The translations under genes were made by a program, and so were the position numbers. From Chloroflexota bacterium (GTDB lineage: Bacteria > Chloroflexota > Anaerolineae > Anaerolineales > Anaerolineaceae): a stretch of DNA of 64,000 bases. The stretch is from positions 29,301 to 93,300 of the forward strand of contig JAAYKH010000043.1 in the NCBI GenBank assembly GCA_012522475.1, read 5' to 3'. Positions 17,046-24,508 of this stretch are shown one piece after another. Below the pieces are notes generated by a model. That model saw only the letters and a program-made list of their open reading frames with translations. It had not been told where the DNA came from and did not search any database. Position 1 is the first letter of the stretch; each line of letters begins with the position of its first letter.

Positions 17046-18025
17046 CCCTTATGACTGAGATGCTGGAAGGACTGGTCATTCGCGCTCAATCCGGCTTCCT
17101 GGTGGTCCGCACGGATGCCGGTGACTTCACCTGCCGCCTACGCGGCCGTCTGAAACAGGGTGCACAGGAAGGCGATCGGGTGGCGATCGGCGACCGTGTG
17201 AGCATCACCCCTCATGAAGAAGGGCGCGGTGTGATCGAAACCGTGCACGACCGAACGGCTGAGCTGGCCCGCGTGCGCTCGGGCCTGAAGCGTGAATTTC
17301 GCCAGATACTGCTGGCTAACCCTGACCAGATTGTCATTGTATTTGCCTGTGCCCAACCTGCGCCCAGCTTGCGCATGTTGGATCGTTTCCTGGTGATCGC
17401 CGAGAAGCAAAGGGTGGACGCGCTGATCGTGGCCAATAAGGTGGACCTGGTAAGCATGGCCGATGCCCAGAATACTTTTGGTTTGTATGCCGACCTGGGC
17501 TATCCGCTAATGTTTATTTCTGCGCTTACCGGACAGGGCGTGGACGCACTGAGAGAAGGTTTGCAAGGCAAGCTTTCAGCCTTCACCGGTCCTTCGGGCG
17601 TGGGGAAATCGAGCCTGCTGAACGCCATCCAGCCCGACCTGGGTTTGCAAGTGCGTTCGGTGAGTGATGTTACCTCGAAAGGGCGCCACACCACCCGCGT
17701 GCGTCAACTTTTCCCGCTGGCGGGAGGCGGTTATGTGGCCGATACGCCAGGGATCCGCTCCCTGGCCCTGTGGGATACCGAACCGGAAGAGCTGGACGCT
17801 TATTTTGTGGAAATGCGGGAGCTGGTGGCTGATTGCCAATTTTCAGACTGCACCCACACGCACGAGCCTGGCTGTGCTGTGCTGGCAGCTGTTGAAGCGG
17901 GGCAGGTGGCACCCCAGCGCTATCATTCCTATTTGCGCTTGCGTTTTGGCGATGAATCGGACGCGTTTGCCGAAGACGAGGAGCAGGATGCGGACCAAAC
18001 CGCCCCTGAAAGGATGGATGGATGA
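17042..18025 (+). CDS. rsgA: ribosome small-subunit-dependent GTPase A
   Basis: A 327-residue circularly permuted GTPase that helps the late maturation of the 30S subunit. An N-terminal OB fold (about 1-70) is followed by the permuted G motifs: G4 NKVD (ANKVDLV), then G1 GPSGVGKSSLLN, G3 DTPGIRSL, and the C-terminal zinc knuckle C-x4-C-x-H-x5-C (CQFSDCTHTHEPGC). Length is normal. The gene overlaps the second penicillin-binding protein and the following binding-protein gene by ATGA on both sides. The pairing of RsgA with cell-wall genes resembles the PrkC/PASTA region of other bacteria, but no kinase is present here. Confidence 0.96.
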   Translation: MTLMTEMLEGLVIRAQSGFLVVRTDAGDFTCRLRGRLKQGAQEGDRVAIGDRVSITPHEEGRGVIETVHDRTAELARVRSGLKREFRQILLANPDQIVIVFACAQPAPSLRMLDRFLVIAEKQRVDALIVANKVDLVSMADAQNTFGLYADLGYPLMFISALTGQGVDALREGLQGKLSAFTGPSGVGKSSLLNAIQPDLGLQVRSVSDVTSKGRHTTRVRQLFPLAGGGYVADTPGIRSLALWDTEPEELDAYFVEMRELVADCQFSDCTHTHEPGCAVLAAVEAGQVAPQRYHSYLRLRFGDESDAFAEDEEQDADQTAPERMDG

Positions 18026-19839
18026 AAAGAGCCCTCATGCTGGCCGTACTGCTGACCCTGGTTTTAACTGCCTGCAGCGAAGCGACCGTAAACCCAACAC
18101 CAGAAACCGTTGACCCCGCGACCATACCCGACCCCACTGCCACCCCAGCACCCACACCCACGGATAAAACGCCCGTTATCCTGACGATTTGTACCGCCAG
18201 CCTGCCAGAGACAACCTTCCCTTACAGTGGCCCGGCTACCGCTGCCAAACGCCGGCTGACCGATCTGCTGTTTCCTCCGGCATTGAACGAAATTGACGGA
18301 GAACTGATTCCTTTGCTGCTGGAGCGAATCCCGTCCCAGGACAATGGCGACCTGCGCCTGGAGGCGGTGTCGATTCGGCGCGGGCAGATGGTGATCGATA
18401 CCCAGGGCCAGTTGGTGATGGCGGGTGAGGGTGTTCGCCTATGGCCCAGTGGTTGCCGAGAGGAGGCCTGTGTTATCACCTGGAACGGGTTAGACCCGCT
18501 GGAGATGGACCAGATGGTGGTTGACTATACCCTGCGTGACGGCCTGACCTGGAGCGACGGGACCCCTGTCACCCCGGCCGACGCTGTCTTCAGTTACCAT
18601 CTGGCGAGTGATCCTTCTGGGACTGCCTTCGGCTGGGCAGAGACCTATACGCAAACCTTCAGTGCCTGGGACGCTCACACGCTGACCTGGCGTGGTTACC
18701 CGGGGTTTGCCTCGGAGCATATTGAACAATTCTTCTGGGCGCCTCTGCCGGCGCATCGCTTTGCTGAGAATGCGGAGGGCGCGGCCATCGCTGCCGACCC
18801 GCTATGGCGCGCGGACATGCCCGGTTATGGGCCCTTTGCCTTGGCGGAATGGGGTGTAGAGGAGCTGCGATTAACGCGCAACCCGCACACCCCGGCAACA
18901 GAAGCAGCCTTCCCGGGTGTCGACCAGGTGATATTGCGCCGGGTTGAGGGCGGCGCGGGGGCTGCCTGGGACGCGCTGCAAGCGAGGACCTGTGACGTGC
19001 TGGATGCGTCTTTTAACCTGGCGGAACGCCCCGACCTTCTGGATGCCATTCGGAACTCGGACAGCTACGAGTTGTGGATTGAACCTGACAGCACCTCGAC
19101 GCAGCTGGTGTTTGGCATCCGCCCAGCTGAATACGACGCGCTGGCCAACCCCGTGTTTGCGCAGCGAAAAGACTTTTTCGCTGACCCGCGCACACGCCAG
19201 GCCCTGGCGCAGTGTATTGATACCGCCGCACTGGCCGAACAAACCGGGACGCAGCCCGCCATACTGGCCGGGTTGAGCTACGATCCCGTGGCGGGCGTAG
19301 CCCTGCTGGAGCAAACTGGCTGGCACGATCACGATGGTGACCCATCCACACCGCGCCAGGCGCAAGATGCACTGGGTGTGTTTAACCTGACACCACTGAC
19401 GCTGACGCTGCTGGCGGGCCCCACACCCTTTCATCAGGACCTGGCCGCGGGGATCGCCGCGTTATTGACAGCGTGTGGTGTGGGTGTGACGGTGGAAACG
19501 CTGCCGATTGAGGAGCTCTACGCACCTGGGCCGGAGGGGCCATTGTTTGGACGCGGGTTCGATTTGGCGTTGATCGCCTGGCAGCCCTCGCCTGCGCCGG
19601 GTTGTGCGCTGTATACCAGCCCGGTTGTGCCGCATGCGGCCAACAGCTGGATCGGTACGAACATTGCCGGCTTTTCCGATCCCGATTACGACGCGGCTTG
19701 TATAACGGCTTTGTTAGCACCCCCTGCCGAGGCCGCGGCGCGCCAGGCAGCGGCCGATGATGCTTATTTGGAGCACCTGCCCGCACTGCCGTTGGTGCAG
19801 CCAGTACAGGTTGAGGTGTGGTTTGAGGGCGAAAAGTAG
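18022..19839 (+). CDS. ABC transporter substrate-binding lipoprotein, family 5 (peptide/nickel type)
   Basis: A 605-residue lipoprotein: basic start, hydrophobic helix, lipobox LTAC with C18, then a Thr/Pro-rich linker (to about residue 50). The mature part follows the SBP family 5 plan, with a clear DYTLRDGLTWSDGTPVTPAD segment near residue 175 that is characteristic of oligopeptide and nickel binding proteins. An extra duplicated or insertion segment makes it longer than usual (typical about 520-560). No permease or ATPase genes are adjacent, so it may work with transporter parts encoded elsewhere. It is translationally coupled to rsgA. Confidence 0.88.
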   Translation: MKRALMLAVLLTLVLTACSEATVNPTPETVDPATIPDPTATPAPTPTDKTPVILTICTASLPETTFPYSGPATAAKRRLTDLLFPPALNEIDGELIPLLLERIPSQDNGDLRLEAVSIRRGQMVIDTQGQLVMAGEGVRLWPSGCREEACVITWNGLDPLEMDQMVVDYTLRDGLTWSDGTPVTPADAVFSYHLASDPSGTAFGWAETYTQTFSAWDAHTLTWRGYPGFASEHIEQFFWAPLPAHRFAENAEGAAIAADPLWRADMPGYGPFALAEWGVEELRLTRNPHTPATEAAFPGVDQVILRRVEGGAGAAWDALQARTCDVLDASFNLAERPDLLDAIRNSDSYELWIEPDSTSTQLVFGIRPAEYDALANPVFAQRKDFFADPRTRQALAQCIDTAALAEQTGTQPAILAGLSYDPVAGVALLEQTGWHDHDGDPSTPRQAQDALGVFNLTPLTLTLLAGPTPFHQDLAAGIAALLTACGVGVTVETLPIEELYAPGPEGPLFGRGFDLALIAWQPSPAPGCALYTSPVVPHAANSWIGTNIAGFSDPDYDAACITALLAPPAEAAARQAAADDAYLEHLPALPLVQPVQVEVWFEGEK

Positions 19840-20204
19840 GGTGCGCGCCTAAAAGTAGATCCGGTAGCTGGCAGGTCATAGTCCCGGCGTGGCCGTCACA
19901 TGGATCACTGCAGGGGGAAGGGAAAATAGCGTAAAGCCGTGTTATGAGGGTGACGGTTTGCGTTTTAAGTATTGTGAAACTCCTGCAAAAAATGAAAAAT
20001 TTCGCAAAAGTGCATACGTAATATTTTATTGGGTCTGACAACTACCCCCTTGATGTTCCTGGTGTTCTTATGCAGTTTACGCCACTTAGCTGCGCTGAAT
20101 AATGACACGTAATCTATTAATTTCTAATTCAGGTGTAGTGAGGCCATAGACTGTTTTTGGGCTTTGATGATAGGATTATTGAAACAAAGAACCAAGGAGC
20201 CTTT
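19840..20204. other. non-coding gap
   Basis: About 365 bases between the binding-protein gene and the MFS gene. No terminator with a clear T run and no convincing promoter could be recognised; the second half is AT-rich. Long open frames on the minus strand here are the antisense of the GC-rich binding-protein gene and are not supported. Confidence 0.4.
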
Positions 20205-21407
20205 GTGAAACAATCTAATTTATTTTCAAATCTTAATCCACTGGATGCCAGGCGTTTTCTGATTTACGCAGTCGTTTATTTCTCTGTTGGCATTGGCGTT
20301 TCGATGCTCGGCCCGCTGTTGCCTTTCCTGGCTGATCATGCGAATGTTTCTGTGGGGCAGATGGGCTTTGCCTTTACCACACAAAACCTGGGCTACCTGG
20401 TCGGTTCTCTGGGTGGCGGCAGTTTTTTTGACCGGTATAAATCGCACCGCTTGCTGGTACTGTGTTTAGCAGCGGTGATACTGACCGGCTTTTTGATCCC
20501 AATGGTGGGCTGGTTCCCGGGGCTGCTGGTGGTGCTGTTCTTCTTTGGGTTGGGAATCGGGGCCATCGATGTAGGTGAAAATATCAACATGGTTTGGATT
20601 TTTCAATCCGAGGTGGGCCCGTATTTAAATGCCGTACACTTAATCTTTGGCGTAGGTGCATTCTGTACCCCGTTGATTATTACCACTGTCCTCGGCTGGA
20701 CTAACGGCAGCCTGACCTGGGCCATTTGGGCTTTGCTGCTCTTGTTTTTTCCGGGGCTGTTGGGCCTGGCAACGACTCCCTCGCCTGAAAACCCTGAAAC
20801 GAATCAAACCGATAGCACAGAAGAAGTGGGCTACGTTGGAACGATTATTTTGTTGATGTTGACCATCTTTTTTGCGGTGGGCGTCCAGATTGGCTTTAGC
20901 GGATGGATTTTCACCTATGTTTCTGATTTAAAAATTGCAGATACCGCCACAGCTTCAATGATCAACGCTTTGTTCTGGGCGAGTTTGTCCTTGGGTCGCC
21001 TGATCGCCATCCCGGTGTCAAAGAAGGTTGCCCCGGGAACGATGATCCTGTTCAATTTTGCCCTCCTGACGCTGGTCTTAATCTTTTTTCTGATTTGGCC
21101 GACGGACCCGGTCATGGTTTGGATCGGCGCTGCCGGGGTTGGCCTGACCACGGCGACCCTTTTCCCAACGCTATTATCCTTCGCCAAAACCCGGGTGAAC
21201 ATGACTGGCCGAATCACGGGTTTGCTTTTCCTGGGGTCCAGCCTGGGGATGATGCTGCTGCCCTTATTGCTTGGGCAGGTGTTTGATCGCTACGGCGGCT
21301 ACCCAATGCTGCTGGTTGTGTTTATCTCGGCGTTGTTAGGGCTGGGCGTGATGAGTCTGCTGAGCGTTAAACGTGCACCTGAACACGACGCGCCTGTAGC
21401 CTCATAA
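20205..21407 (+). CDS. MFS transporter
   Basis: A 400-residue protein with about 12 membrane helices. The N-terminal half carries GYLVGSLGGGSFFDRYKSHRLL, the superfamily loop 2-3 motif with a helix 2 rich in Gly. A central acidic loop (about 205-225, TPSPENPETNQTDSTEE) separates the two halves. The layout resembles the fucose/glucose-galactose type of permease, but the substrate is not known. GTG 20205 is preferred as start because AAGGAG lies 5-6 bases upstream; the frame opens at TTG 20157. It stands alone with its own terminator. Confidence 0.87.
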   Translation: MKQSNLFSNLNPLDARRFLIYAVVYFSVGIGVSMLGPLLPFLADHANVSVGQMGFAFTTQNLGYLVGSLGGGSFFDRYKSHRLLVLCLAAVILTGFLIPMVGWFPGLLVVLFFFGLGIGAIDVGENINMVWIFQSEVGPYLNAVHLIFGVGAFCTPLIITTVLGWTNGSLTWAIWALLLLFFPGLLGLATTPSPENPETNQTDSTEEVGYVGTIILLMLTIFFAVGVQIGFSGWIFTYVSDLKIADTATASMINALFWASLSLGRLIAIPVSKKVAPGTMILFNFALLTLVLIFFLIWPTDPVMVWIGAAGVGLTTATLFPTLLSFAKTRVNMTGRITGLLFLGSSLGMMLLPLLLGQVFDRYGGYPMLLVVFISALLGLGVMSLLSVKRAPEHDAPVAS

Positions 21408-21458
21408 AGGCCAACCTGCTACTGTATCCTGGAGGTTGAAAAGGGTGAAAAAATGAAT

Positions 21459-21490
21459 GACCCCCGGACAGTGAATGCCGAGGGTCTTTT
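21459..21490 (+). terminator. rho-independent terminator after the MFS gene
   Basis: Stem GACCC/GGGTC, extended inward by CGG/CCG and CA/TG with single mismatches, followed by TTTT. It lies 50 bases after the stop of the MFS transporter. Confidence 0.75.
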
Positions 21491-21567
21491 GTGTACCGCA
21501 CAGTTAATGGGCGAGTATTTCAAAAAATGCTGTTTTGTCTTGCTCCTGGTAAAGCCAGCCATAAACC

Positions 21568-22338
21568 TCAGGTGACCAGACCGTTAGCCTCCTGGAGGGT
21601 GTCGCGCAGTTGATGCGTTAGCTGCTGGAAGGTCTTTGAGTAACGCATTTCGGGTGTGCGCGGCCGCGCTAAATCCACCGGCATGTCAAGGATGATGCTG
21701 CCCGGCCTTGCGGAGAGCGCCAGAATCCGGTCTGAAAGATAGACTGCCTCGGGGATGGAATGGGTCACCAACACCACGGTCTTTTGATGAGCATGCCAGA
21801 TATGCAGCAATTCATCCCCCATCCGTTCCCGCGTTAGGGCGTCCAGTGCGCCAAAGGGTTCGTCCAGCAGCAGGATATCCGGGTCCTGCATCAAGGCACG
21901 CGCAATCGCCACGCGCTGTGCCATTCCACCCGAGAGATCGCGCGGATAAGCACGCTCAAAGCCTTCCAGCCCTACCAGTCGGATTAAATCCTGAGCACGG
22001 GCAAGAATTTCACTCCGGGGCAACCTTTTTAATTCCAGGGGCAGGCTGATGTTGTCAATCACCCGACGCCAGGGCATCAGGTTTGCCTTTTGAAACACCA
22101 TACCGATCCTGGGTTGAGCGGTGTTATAGCGCACTGTACCCGCAGTGGGCGACACCAACCCCGCCAGAACCCTCAACAGGGTACTTTTGCCGCAGCCAGA
22201 AGGCCCAATTAACGCGACAAAGCCGTTGGGCGGCAGGCTGAAGGTCAAGTCGTGCAGCGCATGCACCACGCCGCTGGCATCCCGGAAGATCACGCCCAGG
22301 TTGTGGACGTTCAAGGCTGCTTCAGGGGAGGAATTCAT
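21568..22338 (-). CDS. ABC transporter ATP-binding protein of the flavin importer
   Basis: A 256-residue nucleotide-binding subunit of the nitrate/taurine/thiamine-precursor branch. Walker A GPSGCGKSTLL, signature LSGGMAQRVAIARAL, Walker B ILLLDEPFGALD and the switch histidine in VTHSIPEA are intact. Its start overlaps the end of the binding-protein gene by 17 bases, so the pair is coupled. It is the third gene of the operon governed by the FMN riboswitch at 24207-24357. By family alone it would be labelled a taurine, nitrate or thiamine-precursor transporter; the riboswitch argues for riboflavin or a flavin precursor. Confidence 0.92.
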   Translation of the reverse strand: MNSSPEAALNVHNLGVIFRDASGVVHALHDLTFSLPPNGFVALIGPSGCGKSTLLRVLAGLVSPTAGTVRYNTAQPRIGMVFQKANLMPWRRVIDNISLPLELKRLPRSEILARAQDLIRLVGLEGFERAYPRDLSGGMAQRVAIARALMQDPDILLLDEPFGALDALTRERMGDELLHIWHAHQKTVVLVTHSIPEAVYLSDRILALSARPGSIILDMPVDLARPRTPEMRYSKTFQQLTHQLRDTLQEANGLVT

Positions 22339-23311
22339 TGGTGAAGGCCTTATTTAGGTCCTGAGTTTCGGTCAGCAAACCCATGTCAAGCAGCACCTGC
22401 TGCATATTGATCCAACCCGCCGGTTCGGTATAGCCCAAACGCTCAGTCTGCCATAGCGCAATCGATTCAGCCAAAATCTGGCGTTGCAGGTCGGTGTCCG
22501 CTTCAGACAGATTTTCCACGTATTTTCCGCTGATCTCGTAGGCTTCAATGGGGTTATCAGCCGTATCAGCAATCCCCTGGAGCATTGCGCCAATAAAGGC
22601 CTTGACCATTTCGGGGTTATCTGCCAAGGCAGTTTCATGTGTCACCAGGCCATTGGAAACCAGTTGCATATAATCAGCGACGCGTACCACGTCCACGTCA
22701 TAGCCCTGTGACCGCAATACCACCGGCTCATTGGCCAGGTAAATCACCGCGGAATCTACCTGCCCGGTGACAATGGCTTCCACCTGATTGAAACCAATCG
22801 AAAGCATGTTAACATCATCCTCGGTCAACCCGCCGGCATCCAGCAAGGCCATGAAACCAATATAACTGGCGCCATACAATCCCGGCAGCCCAATGCTAAC
22901 CCCACGCAAATTTTCTGGCACCCTGATTTTTTGATCTGTTAATGAAACCACACCGACGGGATAATCAGCGTACCAGGCCGCGACATAGGTCACGGGCAAA
23001 CCCTGGGCGCGCGCCAGCAGTACTTGCTCTCCGCTGGCAATAGAAAAAGTTTGTTCACCCGCACCAATCAGGGCAATCGCATCCGCTTCGTTGCCATATT
23101 CCAGGTGTACATCAAAGCCCGCCTCCAGGAAATGGCCCTTCTCAATCGCGACGTAAATGGGGGCGAACTGAATATTCGGGATATACCCCAGGGTCAATCG
23201 CGTCGATGTTGGGCCAACGGGTTCATGCACCTGGGGAGCCTGGCAAGCGGACAATGTCAGGCTCAAGAAAACCAACAGGGTTACCAGAGCCAGGGCAGGT
23301 TTATATTTCAT
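22322..23311 (-). CDS. ribY: riboflavin-type ABC transporter substrate-binding lipoprotein (RibY-like)
   Basis: A 329-residue lipoprotein (lipobox SAC, C23) of the NMT1/THI5-like binding-protein family: TLGYIPNIQFAPIYVAIEKGHF at the start of the mature part, a GNEADAIALIGAGEQTFSIASGEQ ligand-loop region, and a second lobe with IGFNQVEAIVTGQVDSAVIYLANEP. This family includes thiamine-precursor (ThiY) and riboflavin (RibY) binders. The controlling element upstream is an FMN riboswitch, so a flavin ligand is inferred and RibY is the better name. AAGGAG 11 bases before ATG 23311 fixes the start; the longer frame reads back through the leader. Confidence 0.85.
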   Translation of the reverse strand: MKYKPALALVTLLVFLSLTLSACQAPQVHEPVGPTSTRLTLGYIPNIQFAPIYVAIEKGHFLEAGFDVHLEYGNEADAIALIGAGEQTFSIASGEQVLLARAQGLPVTYVAAWYADYPVGVVSLTDQKIRVPENLRGVSIGLPGLYGASYIGFMALLDAGGLTEDDVNMLSIGFNQVEAIVTGQVDSAVIYLANEPVVLRSQGYDVDVVRVADYMQLVSNGLVTHETALADNPEMVKAFIGAMLQGIADTADNPIEAYEISGKYVENLSEADTDLQRQILAESIALWQTERLGYTEPAGWINMQQVLLDMGLLTETQDLNKAFTNEFLP

Positions 23312-23345
23312 CAAAGTATGCTCCTTTTTATTACATCGTAAACTA

Positions 23346-24152
23346 TCAGGCTTCCTGACGCCAGGATTGCCACGACAACAATTGCTTTTCAATCAATAAA
23401 ACCAGGCCGTACAAAACCATAGCCAGAACGACCAGGGTAAAAATTGCCACAAACACCAGGGCCGTATCATACTGCCCGCGTCCGACGTTGATTAAAAAAC
23501 CCAGCCCGCGGTCCGAGCCCACCAGCTCGCCAACGACTGCGCCAATCACCGACAGGGTGGCGCCAACGCGCAAACCGCCCAGGTAAATCGGCAGGGCTGC
23601 GGGGACCTCTAACTTCCAGAAGTTTTGGGGCGAACTGGCCTTTAAAGTACGCATCAGATCGCGTAGGTCTTGGGGGACTTCGCGTAAACCTACGACCGTG
23701 TTAATCAAAATTGGAAAAAAGACTGTTAAGCTGCATACCAGAATTTTTGAAAAGAGCCCCGGGCCGAACCAGATCACCAGCAGCGGCGCGATAGCGACCA
23801 CCGGCAGGGACTGGCTGGCTATCAGGTAAGGCGAAAGCAGCTTTTCTAAGGAGGCGGATTTGGCCAAGAGGTAACCCAAACTGGTCGCCGCAAAACCGCC
23901 GATAAACAATCCGGCCAGGACCTCAAACAGGGTGGTCAGGGTATGCCGTTGCAATTGGCCACTAACCAGGGATTGTAAAAAGCGACGCCAAACCAGCCCT
24001 GGCCCGGGCAGGATGAAGGTCGGCAAACCGAATAGCGAGGTCGCAACCTGCCAGATCAGGAGCCCAATCGCCAGAGACACCATCAAGTACGTCAGGCGGG
24101 AAAGCAAGCCTGTTGTTTGGAAGGAACGCTCTTTTTTTCTGTCTGTCTTCAT
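23346..24152 (-). CDS. ribX: riboflavin-type ABC transporter permease (RibX-like)
   Basis: A 268-residue permease of the BPD-type inner membrane component family, with about six membrane helices and the EAA-type cytoplasmic loop (KLEVPAALPIYLGGLRVG near residue 190) that contacts the ATPase. It is the first gene after the FMN riboswitch. The frame stays open upstream to 24242, but that part is riboswitch RNA; the ATG at 24152 is preferred because it directly follows the terminator hairpin. With the binding protein and the ATPase it makes a complete importer. RibXY systems with FMN riboswitches have been described in Chloroflexi; here an ATPase gene is included. Confidence 0.87.
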   Translation of the reverse strand: MKTDRKKERSFQTTGLLSRLTYLMVSLAIGLLIWQVATSLFGLPTFILPGPGLVWRRFLQSLVSGQLQRHTLTTLFEVLAGLFIGGFAATSLGYLLAKSASLEKLLSPYLIASQSLPVVAIAPLLVIWFGPGLFSKILVCSLTVFFPILINTVVGLREVPQDLRDLMRTLKASSPQNFWKLEVPAALPIYLGGLRVGATLSVIGAVVGELVGSDRGLGFLINVGRGQYDTALVFVAIFTLVVLAMVLYGLVLLIEKQLLSWQSWRQEA

Positions 24153-24153
24153 T

Positions 24154-24182
24154 AAAAAAGCCCCGGTTTTAAAATAAGGGGC
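24154..24182 (-). terminator. riboswitch-controlled intrinsic terminator
   Basis: Read on the minus strand: GCCCC, a 13-base loop, GGGGC, then six T, immediately followed by AATG, the start codon of the permease. The hairpin lies between the FMN aptamer and the gene. The GGGGC arm is also the only purine-rich stretch near the start codon, so formation of the hairpin could block translation as well as end transcription. Confidence 0.85.
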
Positions 24183-24206
24183 AGGGATCATCATCCAAAG
24201 GACGCA

Positions 24207-24357
24207 CCGATCTTCTCTCATTCGGACTATCACCGCCGGCACCGGCTTTTTACCGGTTCATGCGCCCTGGATGGCGCTCGTGGGCTCTCCCTTTTTCGGG
24301 ATTACCACCGATCGGGAATTGGGTCAGCGACCCTCACCCTGCCCCGAAGGTTATCGG
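24207..24357 (-). ncRNA. FMN riboswitch (RFN element)
   Basis: Read on the minus strand the element has the conserved FMN aptamer blocks in order: CTTCGGGGCAGGGTG, AATTCCCGATCGGTGGTAA, GAGCCCACGAGCG, the GCCGGTGCCGGCGGT region, and AGTCCGAATGAGAGAAG. The closing stem pairs CCGAT and CTTC at the 5' side with GAAG and ATCGG at the 3' side. Helix P2 carries an extra hairpin (GGGTC/GACCC). FMN binding should favour the downstream terminator and shut off the importer when flavin is plentiful. A thiamine (THI) element was considered because of the transporter family, but its CTGAGA and ACCTGA blocks are absent. Confidence 0.96.
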
Positions 24358-24372
24358 TTATTAGCTGATTGA

Positions 24373-24401
24373 AGTATATCCATTGGCTTGAGTGTTGTCA
24401 A
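24373..24401 (-). promoter_or_regulatory. sigma70 promoter for the FMN riboswitch operon
   Basis: On the minus strand: a perfect TTGACA (plus 24396-24401), a 17-base spacer and TATACT (plus 24373-24378). The start site near 24366 lies about 9 bases before the aptamer. It is the strongest promoter seen in the window and is divergent from sbcC. Confidence 0.9.
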
Positions 24402-24508
24402 TTCTTTCGGTTGGTTTATGGCTGCTAAAATATTTTATGCTTGCCAGCCCCTTAAAGCTATCGTAAAATACGGAAACAAGAGTTCCAATATCCTGGTAGG
24501 ATGAGGCG

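Noticed and set aside
19382..20041. 219-codon minus-strand frame
   Set aside because: It is antisense to a clear binding-protein gene for most of its length, and its Pro/Arg-rich composition is typical of a GC-rich shadow frame.
24207..24357. Thiamine pyrophosphate riboswitch upstream of the importer
   Set aside because: The transporter family suggested it, but the aptamer blocks are those of the FMN element and the thiamine element's conserved words are absent.
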